Origin: an uncultured Blautia sp.
GTDB taxonomy: Bacteria; Bacillota; Clostridia; Lachnospirales; Lachnospiraceae
DNA: 50,264 nucleotides
Assembly: GCF_934371575.1 (NCBI RefSeq)
Contig: NZ_CAKRNY010000027.1
Coordinates: 1 to 50,264 of the forward strand
Reading direction: 5' to 3'
This document shows, in pieces, positions 16,523 to 26,094 of the stretch (the stretch's first letter is position 1; each line of letters opens with the position of its first letter). Below the pieces are notes generated by a model that was not told where the DNA came from, did no database searches, and worked only from the letters and a program-made list of their open reading frames with translations. The position numbers and the translations under genes were made by a program.

Positions 16523-18838
16523 TCAGGCAAGTGCCCGTTGGAGCACTTCATTCATATTCTCCACAAACGTGATCTTCAGTCCATCTGTAATCTCTTCATC
16601 CAGTTCCTTAATATCCGGTTTATTGGACTTTGGAACAAGTACTTCTTTGATCTTGGCATACTTGGCTGCAAGAAGTTTCTCCTTCAGCCCGCCGATTGGA
16701 AGCACACGGCCTCTTAAGGTGATCTCGCCAGTCATGGCAAGATCTGCACGCACTGGTTTATTGGTGATGGCAGAAATCATGGCTGTCGCCATGGTAATTC
16801 CGGCAGACGGACCATCCTTTGGAACAGCACCTTCCGGAATATGTACATGAATATCATTTTCCTGGAAAAATTCCTGATCGATCTTGTATTGGGAAGCAAC
16901 CGAACGAATGTAACTGATTCCTGCCTGGGCAGATTCCTTCATCACATCCCCGAGCTGTCCCGTAAGCACAAATTCGCCTTTTCCAGGCATAACATTTACT
17001 TCAATCTGAAGGGTATCGCCGCCAACCTGTGTCCAGGCAAGACCTCTTGCAATACCAACTTCATCCTTCTTATTCGCCATCAGATAATTGTATTTCTCCT
17101 GTCCAAGGAAGCTTTCAAGGTTTTTACCGGTAACAGTTACCTTCTCTTTTCCATCTTCCATAATCAGACGTGCAGTCTTTCGGCAAATCTGACCAATAAG
17201 GCGTTCCAGATTACGGACACCGGCTTCCTTGGTATAGTTATTGATGATTTTGCGAAGGGCGCCGCTCTGAATGGAAAGCTTTCCTTTCTCAATTCCATTG
17301 GCTTCCATTTGCTTGGGAATCAGATGTTCCTTTGCAATGTGTTCCTTCTCATTCTCTGTATAGCCACTGATCTCAATAACCTCCATTCGGTCTAGAAGAG
17401 GTCTTGGAATTCCCTGGATATCATTGGCAGTTGCGATAAACAGTACCTCGGAAAGATCCTGGGGTAATTCTACATAATGATCATTAAAATGGCTGTTCTG
17501 CTCCGGATCCAGCACCTCCAAAAGTGCAGAAGATGTATCGCCCTTGTAATCACTGCTGGTCTTATCGATCTCATCCAAAAGCATAAGAGGGTTTGCAACC
17601 TTCGCCTGCTGAAGGGCAACTGTGATTCTTCCCGGCATAGCACCTACATAGGTTTTTCTGTGACCGCGGATCTCAGCCTCATCCTTCACACCGCCAAGGC
17701 AGATACGTACATAACGTTTGCCGGTAGCTTCTGCAACCGATTTGGCTATGGAAGTTTTACCGGTTCCGGGAGGTCCCACAAGACAGAGAATAGGAGATTT
17801 TCCCTTGTGTGTCAGCTTACGGACAGACAGGAACTCCATAATCCTCTCTTTCACATCCTTCAGACCGTAATGTCCTTCTTCCAGTATTTTCCACGCAGTC
17901 TTCAGATCATCAGAATCTTCAGAGCATTTATCCCACGGAAGGGAAAGAAGTGTCTCAATGTATCCTCTTAAAATGCTGCTCTCAGCCGCATTTGTACTGG
18001 TAATCTTAAAACGGCCGATTTCTTTGAAAATTCTGTCCTTTACTTCTGAAGAAGCAGTGAGTTCTTTGGCTTTTCTGCGAAACTCTTCTGCTTCATCAGC
18101 AGTGTTATCCTCACCAAGCTCCTCACGGATCAGCTTCAGCTGCTCCCGTAAAATATATTCACGCTGGTTCTTATCCACCCGTTTTTTCAGCTTCTGCTGA
18201 AGATCGTGGCTGATATCCAGCACTCCTATCTCACTGCTTAAAACAGCGCCAAGAATCTCATATCTGTCAGTCAATCTGGCAGCCTCCAGAAGCTTCTGTT
18301 TATTCTGCCAGGAAAGGGGAAGGTTGATGGCGATCTGGTCGATAAGCTCAGGGGCTTTCTCCAGCTTCATGATCTGAGCTGCAAGCTCTTTCCCGATTTT
18401 ACCGCCTTTCGCACAGTAAGTATGGAAAAGTTCCCTGATACTTCTGTACATTGCCTCCAGCATAGCCGGGGGCAGTTCCTCGTCCTCTTCCTCACTGATC
18501 AGAACAGTCTCAGCTCTTAAATACGGTGTCTCCTGTTCCAGTCCAAGAAGCTCTGCTCTTCTTTTTCCCTCTACAAGGACACGAAGCAGATTGTCCGGAA
18601 GTTTTACAACCTGCTTGATATATGCAATAGTTCCTACCTGAAAAAGCTGTACAAAACCAGGATCTTCAATCTGGGGATCCTTCTGGGTTACCAGAAAAAT
18701 CTTCTGATCCTGAAGCATTGCAGCTTCAATTGCTTTCTTGGAACGCTCCCGGCTTACATCAAAATGAATGATCATCTCCGGAAGTATGGCTGTTCCACGA
18801 AGTGCAAGGGCAGGAAGTACATTAATTGGCTCACTCAT
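16523..18838 (-). CDS. lon: ATP-dependent protease Lon (LonA)
   Basis: 771 residues, full length. An N-terminal substrate-binding domain covers about 1-200 and a coiled region about 205-260. The AAA+ domain has Walker A GPPGTGKT (355-362) and Walker B LMLLDEIDK. The C-terminal protease has catalytic S678 in PKDGPSAG and K721 in GGLKEK. It degrades misfolded and regulatory proteins in the cytoplasm. It lies 19 bp after clpX and is part of the proteostasis operon. Confidence 0.97.
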   Translation of the reverse strand: MSEPINVLPALALRGTAILPEMIIHFDVSRERSKKAIEAAMLQDQKIFLVTQKDPQIEDPGFVQLFQVGTIAYIKQVVKLPDNLLRVLVEGKRRAELLGLEQETPYLRAETVLISEEEDEELPPAMLEAMYRSIRELFHTYCAKGGKIGKELAAQIMKLEKAPELIDQIAINLPLSWQNKQKLLEAARLTDRYEILGAVLSSEIGVLDISHDLQQKLKKRVDKNQREYILREQLKLIREELGEDNTADEAEEFRRKAKELTASSEVKDRIFKEIGRFKITSTNAAESSILRGYIETLLSLPWDKCSEDSDDLKTAWKILEEGHYGLKDVKERIMEFLSVRKLTHKGKSPILCLVGPPGTGKTSIAKSVAEATGKRYVRICLGGVKDEAEIRGHRKTYVGAMPGRITVALQQAKVANPLMLLDEIDKTSSDYKGDTSSALLEVLDPEQNSHFNDHYVELPQDLSEVLFIATANDIQGIPRPLLDRMEVIEISGYTENEKEHIAKEHLIPKQMEANGIEKGKLSIQSGALRKIINNYTKEAGVRNLERLIGQICRKTARLIMEDGKEKVTVTGKNLESFLGQEKYNYLMANKKDEVGIARGLAWTQVGGDTLQIEVNVMPGKGEFVLTGQLGDVMKESAQAGISYIRSVASQYKIDQEFFQENDIHVHIPEGAVPKDGPSAGITMATAMISAITNKPVRADLAMTGEITLRGRVLPIGGLKEKLLAAKYAKIKEVLVPKSNKPDIKELDEEITDGLKITFVENMNEVLQRALA

Positions 18839-18857
18839 GTGTAGTCAAGTCCCTTCA

Positions 18858-20180
18858 TCAGGCTGTTTCAGGAGCACCCTTTTTACGGGTACGCTGGCTT
18901 CTTCTTCCTGTATTAGCCGTATTTACCGGCTGTGCAGGAGCTTCCCCGTGAACAATCTCAGGTTCGCCGGTTCCTTCTACAGCTTCTTTTGTAATAATGC
19001 ATTTACGAATGGTGTCATCGGATGGAGTCTTGTACATCAGATCCATAAGAGTGCTCTCCATGATCGCACGAAGTCCTCTGGCGCCAGTCTTACGTTCCAT
19101 GGACTTCTTTGCCATAACGCGAAGTGCCTCATCTTCAAAATCAAGCTCTACGCCATCAAGCTCAAACAGCTTGTGGTACTGCTTGGTCAGCGCATTCTTC
19201 GGCTCCTGAAGGATACGAAGAAGGGCATTCTCATCAAGTCCGTCCAGTGTTACAACTACCGGCACACGTCCTACAAACTCCGGAATCAGACCGTAACGGA
19301 TCAGGTCCTCCGGCATTACCTGCTTGAACAGTTCTCCAACATTCTGCTCTTCTTTGGAAGTAACCTCTGCTCCAAAACCAATCGCCTTGGTATCCTGTCT
19401 GCCCTCAATGATCTTCTCCAGACCATCAAACGCACCACCGCAGATAAACAGAATATTTGTAGTATCGATCTGAATAAATTCCTGATGCGGATGCTTTCTG
19501 CCACCCTGAGGCGGAACACTTGCAACCGTACCTTCCAGAATTTTCAGAAGTGCCTGCTGTACACCCTCACCTGAAACATCACGGGTGATGGAAACATTCT
19601 CAGATTTGCGTGTGATCTTATCAATCTCATCTATATAAATAATTCCATACTGTGCTCTGTCAATATCATAATCAGCAGCCTGGATAATTTTCAGAAGAAT
19701 GTTCTCAACATCTTCTCCTACATATCCAGCCTCTGTCAGTGTAGTCGCATCTGCTATTGCAAACGGTACATTCAGAAGTCTTGCCAGTGTCTGTGCAAGA
19801 AGAGTCTTACCGGAACCGGTTGGTCCAAGCATGAGAATATTACTCTTCTGAAGCTCTACATCCAGATTTCTGGAAGCAGTAACACGTTTATAATGATTAT
19901 ATACAGCTACGGAAAGTGCTTTCTTGGCTTCATCCTGTCCGATTACATAGTCGTCCAGAATCCCGTGGATTTCCTCTGGTTTCATCAGATTGATCTCAGA
20001 TCCAAGAATGTCTTCCTGATCGTATCCTCCAAACTCTTCTTCCATGATCTCCGAGCAAATTCCCACACACTCATCACAGATGTAGGCTCCATCCGGTCCT
20101 GCAATCAGTTTGCGGACCTGATCCTCGGTTTTCTGGCAAAAGGAACATCTTACTTTTCCTTCTCTTATCTTCTCAGCCAT
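18858..20180 (-). CDS. clpX: ClpXP unfoldase subunit ClpX
   Basis: 440 residues. The zinc-binding domain has C12, C15, C35 and C38. The AAA+ part has Walker A GPTGSGKT (119-126), Walker [10 protein letters not shown] and the IGF loop (KAIGFGAEV) that docks into ClpP. The last 30 residues are a basic low-complexity tail. It is separated from clpP by 187 bp, which contain a hairpin, so it may also have its own promoter. Confidence 0.97.
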   Translation of the reverse strand: MAEKIREGKVRCSFCQKTEDQVRKLIAGPDGAYICDECVGICSEIMEEEFGGYDQEDILGSEINLMKPEEIHGILDDYVIGQDEAKKALSVAVYNHYKRVTASRNLDVELQKSNILMLGPTGSGKTLLAQTLARLLNVPFAIADATTLTEAGYVGEDVENILLKIIQAADYDIDRAQYGIIYIDEIDKITRKSENVSITRDVSGEGVQQALLKILEGTVASVPPQGGRKHPHQEFIQIDTTNILFICGGAFDGLEKIIEGRQDTKAIGFGAEVTSKEEQNVGELFKQVMPEDLIRYGLIPEFVGRVPVVVTLDGLDENALLRILQEPKNALTKQYHKLFELDGVELDFEDEALRVMAKKSMERKTGARGLRAIMESTLMDLMYKTPSDDTIRKCIITKEAVEGTGEPEIVHGEAPAQPVNTANTGRRSQRTRKKGAPETA

Positions 20181-20318
20181 GAATCTCTAACTTTTCCTTT
20201 CTTTTAAAATAAAGTTCCCTGTTCAGAGCTATTCTGAAAAAGTTTTCTTTATTTATTAAAATTCGGAATTATTCTGTAAAATATACCTTTTTTACAAAAT
20301 TATCCCTTTTTACAAGAT

Positions 20319-20345
20319 AAGACTCCTGTTATTTCAGGAGTCTTT
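20319..20345. terminator. Hairpin between clpP and clpX
   Basis: GACTCCTG pairs with CAGGAGTC. The T-rich tract follows on the plus strand; on the minus strand only TTATCTTGT follows, so for clpP transcripts it may be a partial terminator or stabilising hairpin. The remaining 138 bp up to clpX are AT-rich, with no ORF I can support. Confidence 0.55.
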
Positions 20346-20367
20346 TTCTTACAGTAGCATGCATTAC

Positions 20368-20949
20368 TTATTTGTGGGTTACAACACCATCGATCAGACC
20401 ATAAGCCAATGCTTCTTCTGCAGACATATAATTGTCGCGGTCTGTATCTTTCTCTACAACCTCAAGCGGCTGTCCGGTATTTGCAGCCAGAATTTCATTT
20501 AATGTTCTCTTTGTCTTGGCAATGTGGTCAGCCACGATCTGAATCTCTGTAGCCTGTCCCTGGGCTCCGCCAGATGGCTGATGGATCATGATCGTAGAAT
20601 TGGGCAGTGCAAATCTCTTGCCCTTCGTACCGCCTGCAAGGAGGAATGCTCCCATGCTGGCAGCCATTCCCAGACAAATCGTGGAAACGTCGCACTTGAT
20701 ATACTGCATGGTATCATAAATAGCCATACCAGCTGTCACGGAACCACCCGGGCTGTTAATGTAAAGCTGAATATCCTTTCCAGGATCTTCTGCTTCCAGA
20801 AAAAGCAGCTCTGCAACTACCAGACTGGCACTTACATCGTTTACTTCTTCTCCCAGAAAAATGATTCTGTCCTTCAGAAGCCTTGAATAAATATCGTAGC
20901 TTCTCTCCCCTCTGCTTGTCTGCTCAATGACATAAGGCACTAAACTCAT
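20368..20949 (-). CDS. clpP: ATP-dependent Clp protease proteolytic subunit
   Basis: 193 residues, the usual size. The catalytic triad is S98 (GMAASMGA), H123 (IMIHQPSGG) and D172 (DTDRDNYM). [12 protein letters not shown] is the oxyanion-loop region. It assembles into the two-ring peptidase that works with ClpX. It follows tig by 36 bp; tig-clpP-clpX is a very common bacterial order. Confidence 0.97.
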   Translation of the reverse strand: MSLVPYVIEQTSRGERSYDIYSRLLKDRIIFLGEEVNDVSASLVVAELLFLEAEDPGKDIQLYINSPGGSVTAGMAIYDTMQYIKCDVSTICLGMAASMGAFLLAGGTKGKRFALPNSTIMIHQPSGGAQGQATEIQIVADHIAKTKRTLNEILAANTGQPLEVVEKDTDRDNYMSAEEALAYGLIDGVVTHK

Positions 20950-20985
20950 ATATTTCCTCTTTTCTTATCAGCTATATGCTCCTGA

Positions 20986-22293
20986 TTATTCAGCGTCTGC
21001 TGCTTTCTCAACTTCAACTGCTGCATCAGCGATAACAGTAACAGCTTTCTGAACAGCCATATCTTTCTTCATCTGCTCAAGTCCGCTCTCACCGATAGCT
21101 TCTCTGATCTTGTCAGCTTCCATCTTGTAAGCGTCTGCCATCTTCTGGATCTCTTCTGTGATCTCTTCTTCGGATGGCTGGATGTTCTCAGCCTCAGCAA
21201 TTTTCTCAAGAACCAGTCTTGTCTGGATTCTCTTAAGTGCCTGTGGCTTCATGTCTTCCATCATCTTGTCCATACTCTGGCCTGTGAACTGGAAGTACTG
21301 CTCCATGGATAATCCCTGCTGCTGCATTCTTCTGGAGAAGTCATCCATCATCTGACGGCACTCTGTCTTAGTCATAAGCTCCGGAATATCCATCTGTGCA
21401 TTCTCGATTGCTTTATCTACTGCTGCATTTTCTTTTGCAGTTCTAGCTTCTTTTTCTTTCTTCTCTGTCAGGTTCTTCTTAACGTCTTCTTTGTACTCAG
21501 CAAGAGTATCAAACTCAGATACGTCTTTAGCGAACTCATCGTCAAGCTCCGGAACCTCTTTGGTCTCGATCTTCTTAACATCACACTGGAATACAGCTTC
21601 TTTGCCTGCAAGCTCTTTCGCCTGATATTCCTCCGGGAAAGTAACCTTAACTTCTACGTGGTCACCAGTGTTTGCTCCAACGATCTGATCCTCGAATCCT
21701 GGGATAAATGTACCGGAACCAAGTGTAAGTGCATAGTCAGTTCCTTTACCGCCATCAAATGCAACACCATCAACAAATCCTTCGAAATCGATTGTTGTGA
21801 TATCGCCGTTTGCAGCTGCACGATCCTCAACTACAACTGTTCTTGCGTTCTTATCCTGCTCTTTCTTGATCTCAGCATCAACTTCTTCGTCTGTTACAGC
21901 GATCTCAGTCTTTGGAACCTCTACTCCCTTATAATCTCCGAGAGTAACCTCTGGCTTCACAGCTACATCAGCTGTGAAGATAAGTGCTTTTCCTGGCTCC
22001 ATCTGTGTAACGTTGATCTCCGGCTGGGATACGATCTCAAGCTCGCACTCGCCAAGAGCTTTTGTATACTCCTGTGGTACAAGAGAATTAACAGCGTCTT
22101 CCATGAATACACCCTTACCATACATGCTCTCGATCATTTTTCTCGGAGCTTTTCCTTTACGGAATCCCGGAAGGCTGATTCTGCTTTTCTGTTTCTGGTA
22201 AGCTTTCTCCATTGCTTTGTCTAATTCTTCAGCGGAAACTTCGATGGTAAGCTTCGCCATGTTTTTCTCTAATTTCTCCACCTGTAAACTCAT
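20986..22293 (-). CDS. tig: Trigger factor, ribosome-bound chaperone and prolyl isomerase
   Basis: 435 residues. The N-terminal ribosome-binding domain includes the signature GFRKGKAPRKMIE (about 43-55), the FKBP-type isomerase domain covers about 150-245, and the helical C-terminal chaperone domain runs to the end. The ATG follows AAGGAGG. It leads the tig-clpP-clpX-lon-engB series and binds nascent chains at the ribosome exit. Confidence 0.96.
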   Translation of the reverse strand: MSLQVEKLEKNMAKLTIEVSAEELDKAMEKAYQKQKSRISLPGFRKGKAPRKMIESMYGKGVFMEDAVNSLVPQEYTKALGECELEIVSQPEINVTQMEPGKALIFTADVAVKPEVTLGDYKGVEVPKTEIAVTDEEVDAEIKKEQDKNARTVVVEDRAAANGDITTIDFEGFVDGVAFDGGKGTDYALTLGSGTFIPGFEDQIVGANTGDHVEVKVTFPEEYQAKELAGKEAVFQCDVKKIETKEVPELDDEFAKDVSEFDTLAEYKEDVKKNLTEKKEKEARTAKENAAVDKAIENAQMDIPELMTKTECRQMMDDFSRRMQQQGLSMEQYFQFTGQSMDKMMEDMKPQALKRIQTRLVLEKIAEAENIQPSEEEITEEIQKMADAYKMEADKIREAIGESGLEQMKKDMAVQKAVTVIADAAVEVEKAADAE

Positions 22294-22471
22294 TTTCGTG
22301 TTCCTCCTTAATATATATCTCTCTGCATACCTTCTACGGTTATAAATGCGCAGGGTTCTCCCCCATTATTACAGTCATTGTAGAAGTATAGCACAACAAA
22401 ATAAAAAACGCCAGTGTTTTTTTACGGTTTTCCCTGTTATTCCTTAAAAAACAGGGTTTCGAGGACATTTC

Positions 22472-23023
22472 CTACTTATATACTACGGATTCTGCGATCT
22501 GGTCAGCCTTCTCCTGACCAAAAAGCTGGGAAATCAGGGAAAGACCAAAGTCGATTGCGGTTCCAAGTCCACGGCTTGTGGTAATATTTCCATCAATTAC
22601 CACTTTCTCTTCTGATCTGACTGCATCTCCAAGCCCGTCCATGCATGCCGGATATGCGGTTGCTTTTTTTCCATGAAGAAGCCCGATTTTAGCAAAAACA
22701 GTAGGAGCCGCACAGATAGCTGCAATCTTCCCTCCATTATTATAGAAGTTTTTAACCAGATCAGTAAGTGGCTGGAATTCTCCAAGATGAGTGGTTCCAG
22801 GCTGGCCGCCCGGCAGAACCAGCATGTCTGCATCTGTGAAATCAGCCTCACAGAATGTAGTATCTGTCAGCATGGTGATTCCATGGGCTGTGGTGATCTG
22901 CTTTGTGTTTTTTATGGAAACTGTGGTGATTGTAATTCCTGCTCTTCTCATAAGATCAACTACAGTTAAACCTTCAATATCTTCGAAACCATCTGCAAGA
23001 AAAATATAAACTTTTTTACTCAT
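22472..23023 (-). CDS. DJ-1/PfpI family protein
   Basis: 183 residues from the ATG at 23023 (AGGAGG site). The flavodoxin-like fold shows the conserved Glu (E15, DGFEDIE) and the nucleophile-elbow cysteine C104 in AAICAAP. Relatives include YajL/ThiJ proteins linked to protection against carbonyl or oxidative stress; older names tie them to thiamine biosynthesis without strong evidence. It lies 23 bp after proC, in an apparent CYTH-proC-DJ-1 operon. The exact substrate is unknown. Confidence 0.88.
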   Translation of the reverse strand: MSKKVYIFLADGFEDIEGLTVVDLMRRAGITITTVSIKNTKQITTAHGITMLTDTTFCEADFTDADMLVLPGGQPGTTHLGEFQPLTDLVKNFYNNGGKIAAICAAPTVFAKIGLLHGKKATAYPACMDGLGDAVRSEEKVVIDGNITTSRGLGTAIDFGLSLISQLFGQEKADQIAESVVYK

Positions 23024-23046
23024 GGCAAAACCTCCTGATTTAACTT

Positions 23047-23841
23047 TCACATTTTTTTACCTTTATCAGCAGCACCTTTCAGAGCTTCAAATACTGCACC
23101 GCGGAAGCCATTTTTCTCCAGGATCCGAACTCCCTCAATGGTGCTTCCTGCCGGTGAGCAGACCATGTCCTTTAATTCCCCTGGATGCATACCTGTCTCA
23201 AGAACCAGCTTCGCACTACCAAGCACAGCCTGGGCAGCAAACTGATAGGCCTGTTTTCTTGGCATTCCCTGTGCCACAGCGGCATCTGCCATTGCTTCAA
23301 TAAACATAAACACATAGGCTGGAGAGCACCCACTGACTGCGCTGACTGCATCCATCAGTCTCTCAGGTACCACCTCTGTACGGCCAAAGCTGTTTGTAAT
23401 GGCAAGAATCTGATCCAGATCTTCTTCTGTCACCCGATCATTGACACAGGCACCAGTCATTCCTGCCCCTACCTGCGCCGGGGTATTCGGCATAAGACGT
23501 ACCACCTTTAAGGGCTGCTCACATTTTTCCTCCAGCCATGCAAGGGTTTTACCGGGAGCAATTCCTACGATCATATGCTGTGGTGTCAGGAAACTTTTAA
23601 TTTCACTGATTACCTCCTCATAGAATTGAGGCTTTACTGCTAATATAACAATATTTGCATTTTTCACAACTTCGCAATTATCCAGAGTTGTCACAACCCC
23701 AAGTTTTTCCTTACTTCTTCTGCTTCCTTCTTCTGTGAGATTTGAAACAATAATCTCATTTTTTTCAAACACACCATTTTTCAGGATTCCTCCGATCATT
23801 GCAGAAGCCATATTTCCACATCCGATAAATCCGATTTTCAT
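23047..23841 (-). CDS. proC: Pyrroline-5-carboxylate reductase
   Basis: 264 residues from the ATG at 23841 behind AGGAG. The N-terminal Rossmann motif is GFIGCGNMASAM (about 4-15). The C-terminal dimerisation domain has the ProC signature around MVCSPAGSTIEGVRILEKNG. It reduces pyrroline-5-carboxylate to proline with NAD(P)H. Middle gene of the CYTH-proC-DJ-1 group. Confidence 0.94.
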   Translation of the reverse strand: MKIGFIGCGNMASAMIGGILKNGVFEKNEIIVSNLTEEGSRRSKEKLGVVTTLDNCEVVKNANIVILAVKPQFYEEVISEIKSFLTPQHMIVGIAPGKTLAWLEEKCEQPLKVVRLMPNTPAQVGAGMTGACVNDRVTEEDLDQILAITNSFGRTEVVPERLMDAVSAVSGCSPAYVFMFIEAMADAAVAQGMPRKQAYQFAAQAVLGSAKLVLETGMHPGELKDMVCSPAGSTIEGVRILEKNGFRGAVFEALKGAADKGKKM

Positions 23842-23885
23842 GTTTTTTCTCCTCTCGTGCAAGTTTGGTAAATATCTGCTGGAAT

Positions 23886-24347
23886 TTATTGTTTTTTTGT
23901 GCCCTTACTCAAAGTACTATTGTGATATTCCGTAGAATAGGTCACATCCTCCCCGAACCACTTGGGCGGCAGATAAGACCGTGCAGCTTCTTCTGACGGA
24001 AATTCCACTTCTGCCAGAAAAAGACCCTCATAGGGAGCTTTAAATACATCCAGTTCAATGGACAGACCATCTTTCTCAGGAATCACGTAGCGGATCTTGG
24101 AGATCACGATTCCGTCTGCTTTTGGCTTCAGATGCTCATAGGTATCTTTGGTCAACGGCAGGTTGTATTCCTCCCGTGCCAGAAGTCCTTTTGATTTATA
24201 GGTCAGATAATACTTGTCATTGGACTTGCGGATCCGCACAACCGGTTCTGTACACAAATATCCCTGCTCAATTACTTTGCTTGGATACTGCTCCAAATTT
24301 TTCGGAAGGTCTTCCTTTTTTACAAGAAATTTTCTCTCAATTTCCAC
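23886..24347 (-). CDS. CYTH-domain (triphosphate tunnel) protein
   Basis: 153 residues from a GTG start at 24347, chosen because GGAGG lies 7 nt upstream and the next residues are the family signature EIERKFLV; a longer frame would run through the upstream hairpin. It has the E-x-E-x-K motif at residues 2-6 and tunnel-lining charged strands (VRIRKS, YLTYKSKG, SIELDVFKAP, LAEVEF). Small CYTH proteins are often tripolyphosphatases or bind nucleotide triphosphates; the activity here is not proven. It leads the proC group. Confidence 0.88.
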   Translation of the reverse strand: MEIERKFLVKKEDLPKNLEQYPSKVIEQGYLCTEPVVRIRKSNDKYYLTYKSKGLLAREEYNLPLTKDTYEHLKPKADGIVISKIRYVIPEKDGLSIELDVFKAPYEGLFLAEVEFPSEEAARSYLPPKWFGEDVTYSTEYHNSTLSKGTKKQ

Positions 24348-24372
24348 CTTTGTTTCCTCCGTATATGCAAAA

Positions 24373-24398
24373 TTGAGGGCAAATACCCTTGCCCTCAA
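24373..24398 (-). terminator. Terminator after malQ
   Basis: TTGAGGGC pairs with GCCCTCAA and is followed by TTTTGC on the minus strand. It lies between malQ and the CYTH-protein gene, 25 bp before the GTG start. Confidence 0.72.
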
Positions 24399-24426
24399 TC
24401 TTACTCTTCTCCTGCTCTTTATGCAA

Positions 24427-25956
24427 CTATTTCTCTTCTTCCGGATCCGGTGTCCAGTTTCTTCTTCCAAATCTGGTTGCCAGAGTCAGCATCTCCTTTT
24501 GCAATTCCTTGCTAAACTGTCCTTCCTTCAGACGCCATTTCCAGTTCTTTCCAAGTGTGGACGGCTGATTAATCCGGGCCTTATTATCTAACAGAAGATA
24601 ATCCTGAATCGGAATGATACATCTTCCAGCCACGCTTCCCATAACAAGACGTATCATATTCTGGCAGATGCCCTTCTCATCATCATGGAAATTCCACAGA
24701 TATTCCCGAACCATATGCCGCTCTTCCGGAGTGATATCAGCAAACCATCCAAGAAGAGTCTCATTATCGTGAGTTCCGGTATAAACCACACAATTGTTAC
24801 TATAATTATGAGGCAGATAATCACTGGCATTTCCCGTATCACGTTCATCAAAAGCAAACTCGATTACCTTCATATTCGGATAACCGCTCTCTTCCACAAG
24901 ACGCTTCACAGAATCTGTCATAAAGCCAAGATCCTCTGCAATAATGTCCTTGTGTCCCAACCGATAGGAAACGGTACGGAAAAGATCCATGCCAGGACCT
25001 TTTTCCCACCAGCCACGTTTTGCATCTTTGTCCCCATAAGGAATTGCGTAATACTCATCAAATCCGCGGAAATGATCAATACGGACAACATCATACATAT
25101 TAAAACAATGTGCCAGACGCTTGATCCACCACTCGAAACCGGTATTCCTATGCACATCCCATCTGTACAGAGGATTTCCCCAAAGCTGTCCTGTTGCAGA
25201 AAATCCATCTGGAGGGCATCCGGCCACCTGGGTAGGCTCATTATTTTCATCCAACTTAAACAATCCCGGATTGGCCCAGGTATCAGCACTGTCCATGGCA
25301 ACATAAATAGGAATATCTCCAATAATACGGATTCCTCTTTTGTTTGCATAAGCTTTCAGCTTCGCCCACTGCTCATAGAATTTGAACTGCATATACTCCT
25401 GGAATTCAATTTCAAAATACAGTTCTTTTCTGTAATAGTCCAGCGCATTGTTCCAACGAAGACGGATATCTTCCGCCCATTCTGTCCAGGGAATTCCTCC
25501 GAACCGATCTTTGACAGCCATAAAAAGAGCATAATCTCCAAGCCAGTGCGCCTGTTCCTGCTGAAATCTTACGAAATCAGGATTTTTGGAAATCTCACTT
25601 CTCTCATAGGCTTTACGAAGAAGTTTATAACGTCCTTTGTAAATTTTCTCATAATCAACATCATCTTCTCTGGAACCAAAATCTACAGCATCACACTCTT
25701 TCTCAGTAAGAACCCCTTCCTCAATCAAGTCTTCCAGACTGATAAAATAAGGATTTCCTGCAAAGGTTGAAAAGGACTGATATGGTGAATCCCCATAGCT
25801 GGTAGGGCCAAGAGGCAAAATCTGCCAGCATCCCTGTCCTGCTACCTTTAACTGATCAACAAATTCATAGGCACTTTTTGAAAAACAACCAATTCCGTAT
25901 TTCGACGGCAGACTGCTGATTGGAAGCAATACACCGCATTCTCTCTGATTACCCAT
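24427..25956 (-). CDS. malQ: 4-alpha-glucanotransferase (amylomaltase, GH77)
   Basis: 509 residues from the ATG at 25956 (GGAGG upstream). GH77 motifs are present: SSLPSKYGIG near the start, the nucleophile Asp in VVRIDHFRGF, the acid/base Glu in IIAEDLGF and the stabilising Asp in YTGTHDNET. It transfers alpha-1,4-glucan segments during maltodextrin or glycogen use. It stands alone, with its own terminator; no malP or sugar regulator is next to it. Confidence 0.95.
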   Translation of the reverse strand: MGNQRECGVLLPISSLPSKYGIGCFSKSAYEFVDQLKVAGQGCWQILPLGPTSYGDSPYQSFSTFAGNPYFISLEDLIEEGVLTEKECDAVDFGSREDDVDYEKIYKGRYKLLRKAYERSEISKNPDFVRFQQEQAHWLGDYALFMAVKDRFGGIPWTEWAEDIRLRWNNALDYYRKELYFEIEFQEYMQFKFYEQWAKLKAYANKRGIRIIGDIPIYVAMDSADTWANPGLFKLDENNEPTQVAGCPPDGFSATGQLWGNPLYRWDVHRNTGFEWWIKRLAHCFNMYDVVRIDHFRGFDEYYAIPYGDKDAKRGWWEKGPGMDLFRTVSYRLGHKDIIAEDLGFMTDSVKRLVEESGYPNMKVIEFAFDERDTGNASDYLPHNYSNNCVVYTGTHDNETLLGWFADITPEERHMVREYLWNFHDDEKGICQNMIRLVMGSVAGRCIIPIQDYLLLDNKARINQPSTLGKNWKWRLKEGQFSKELQKEMLTLATRFGRRNWTPDPEEEK

Positions 25957-26094
25957 TTTTTCCTCCCTGTCCACAAAACTCAAGCATTAACACATATTGT
26001 TACACTTATTACGTTTTAACATACGTGTTTATATCATGTCACAATCCATGTACTAAAATCAATATCACTTTTTCAAGAAACATGGTATTTTTTT

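Noticed and set aside
24348..24470. N-terminal extension of the CYTH protein
   Set aside because: It runs through the malQ terminator hairpin and is Arg-rich; the GTG at 24347 has GGAGG and the family start.
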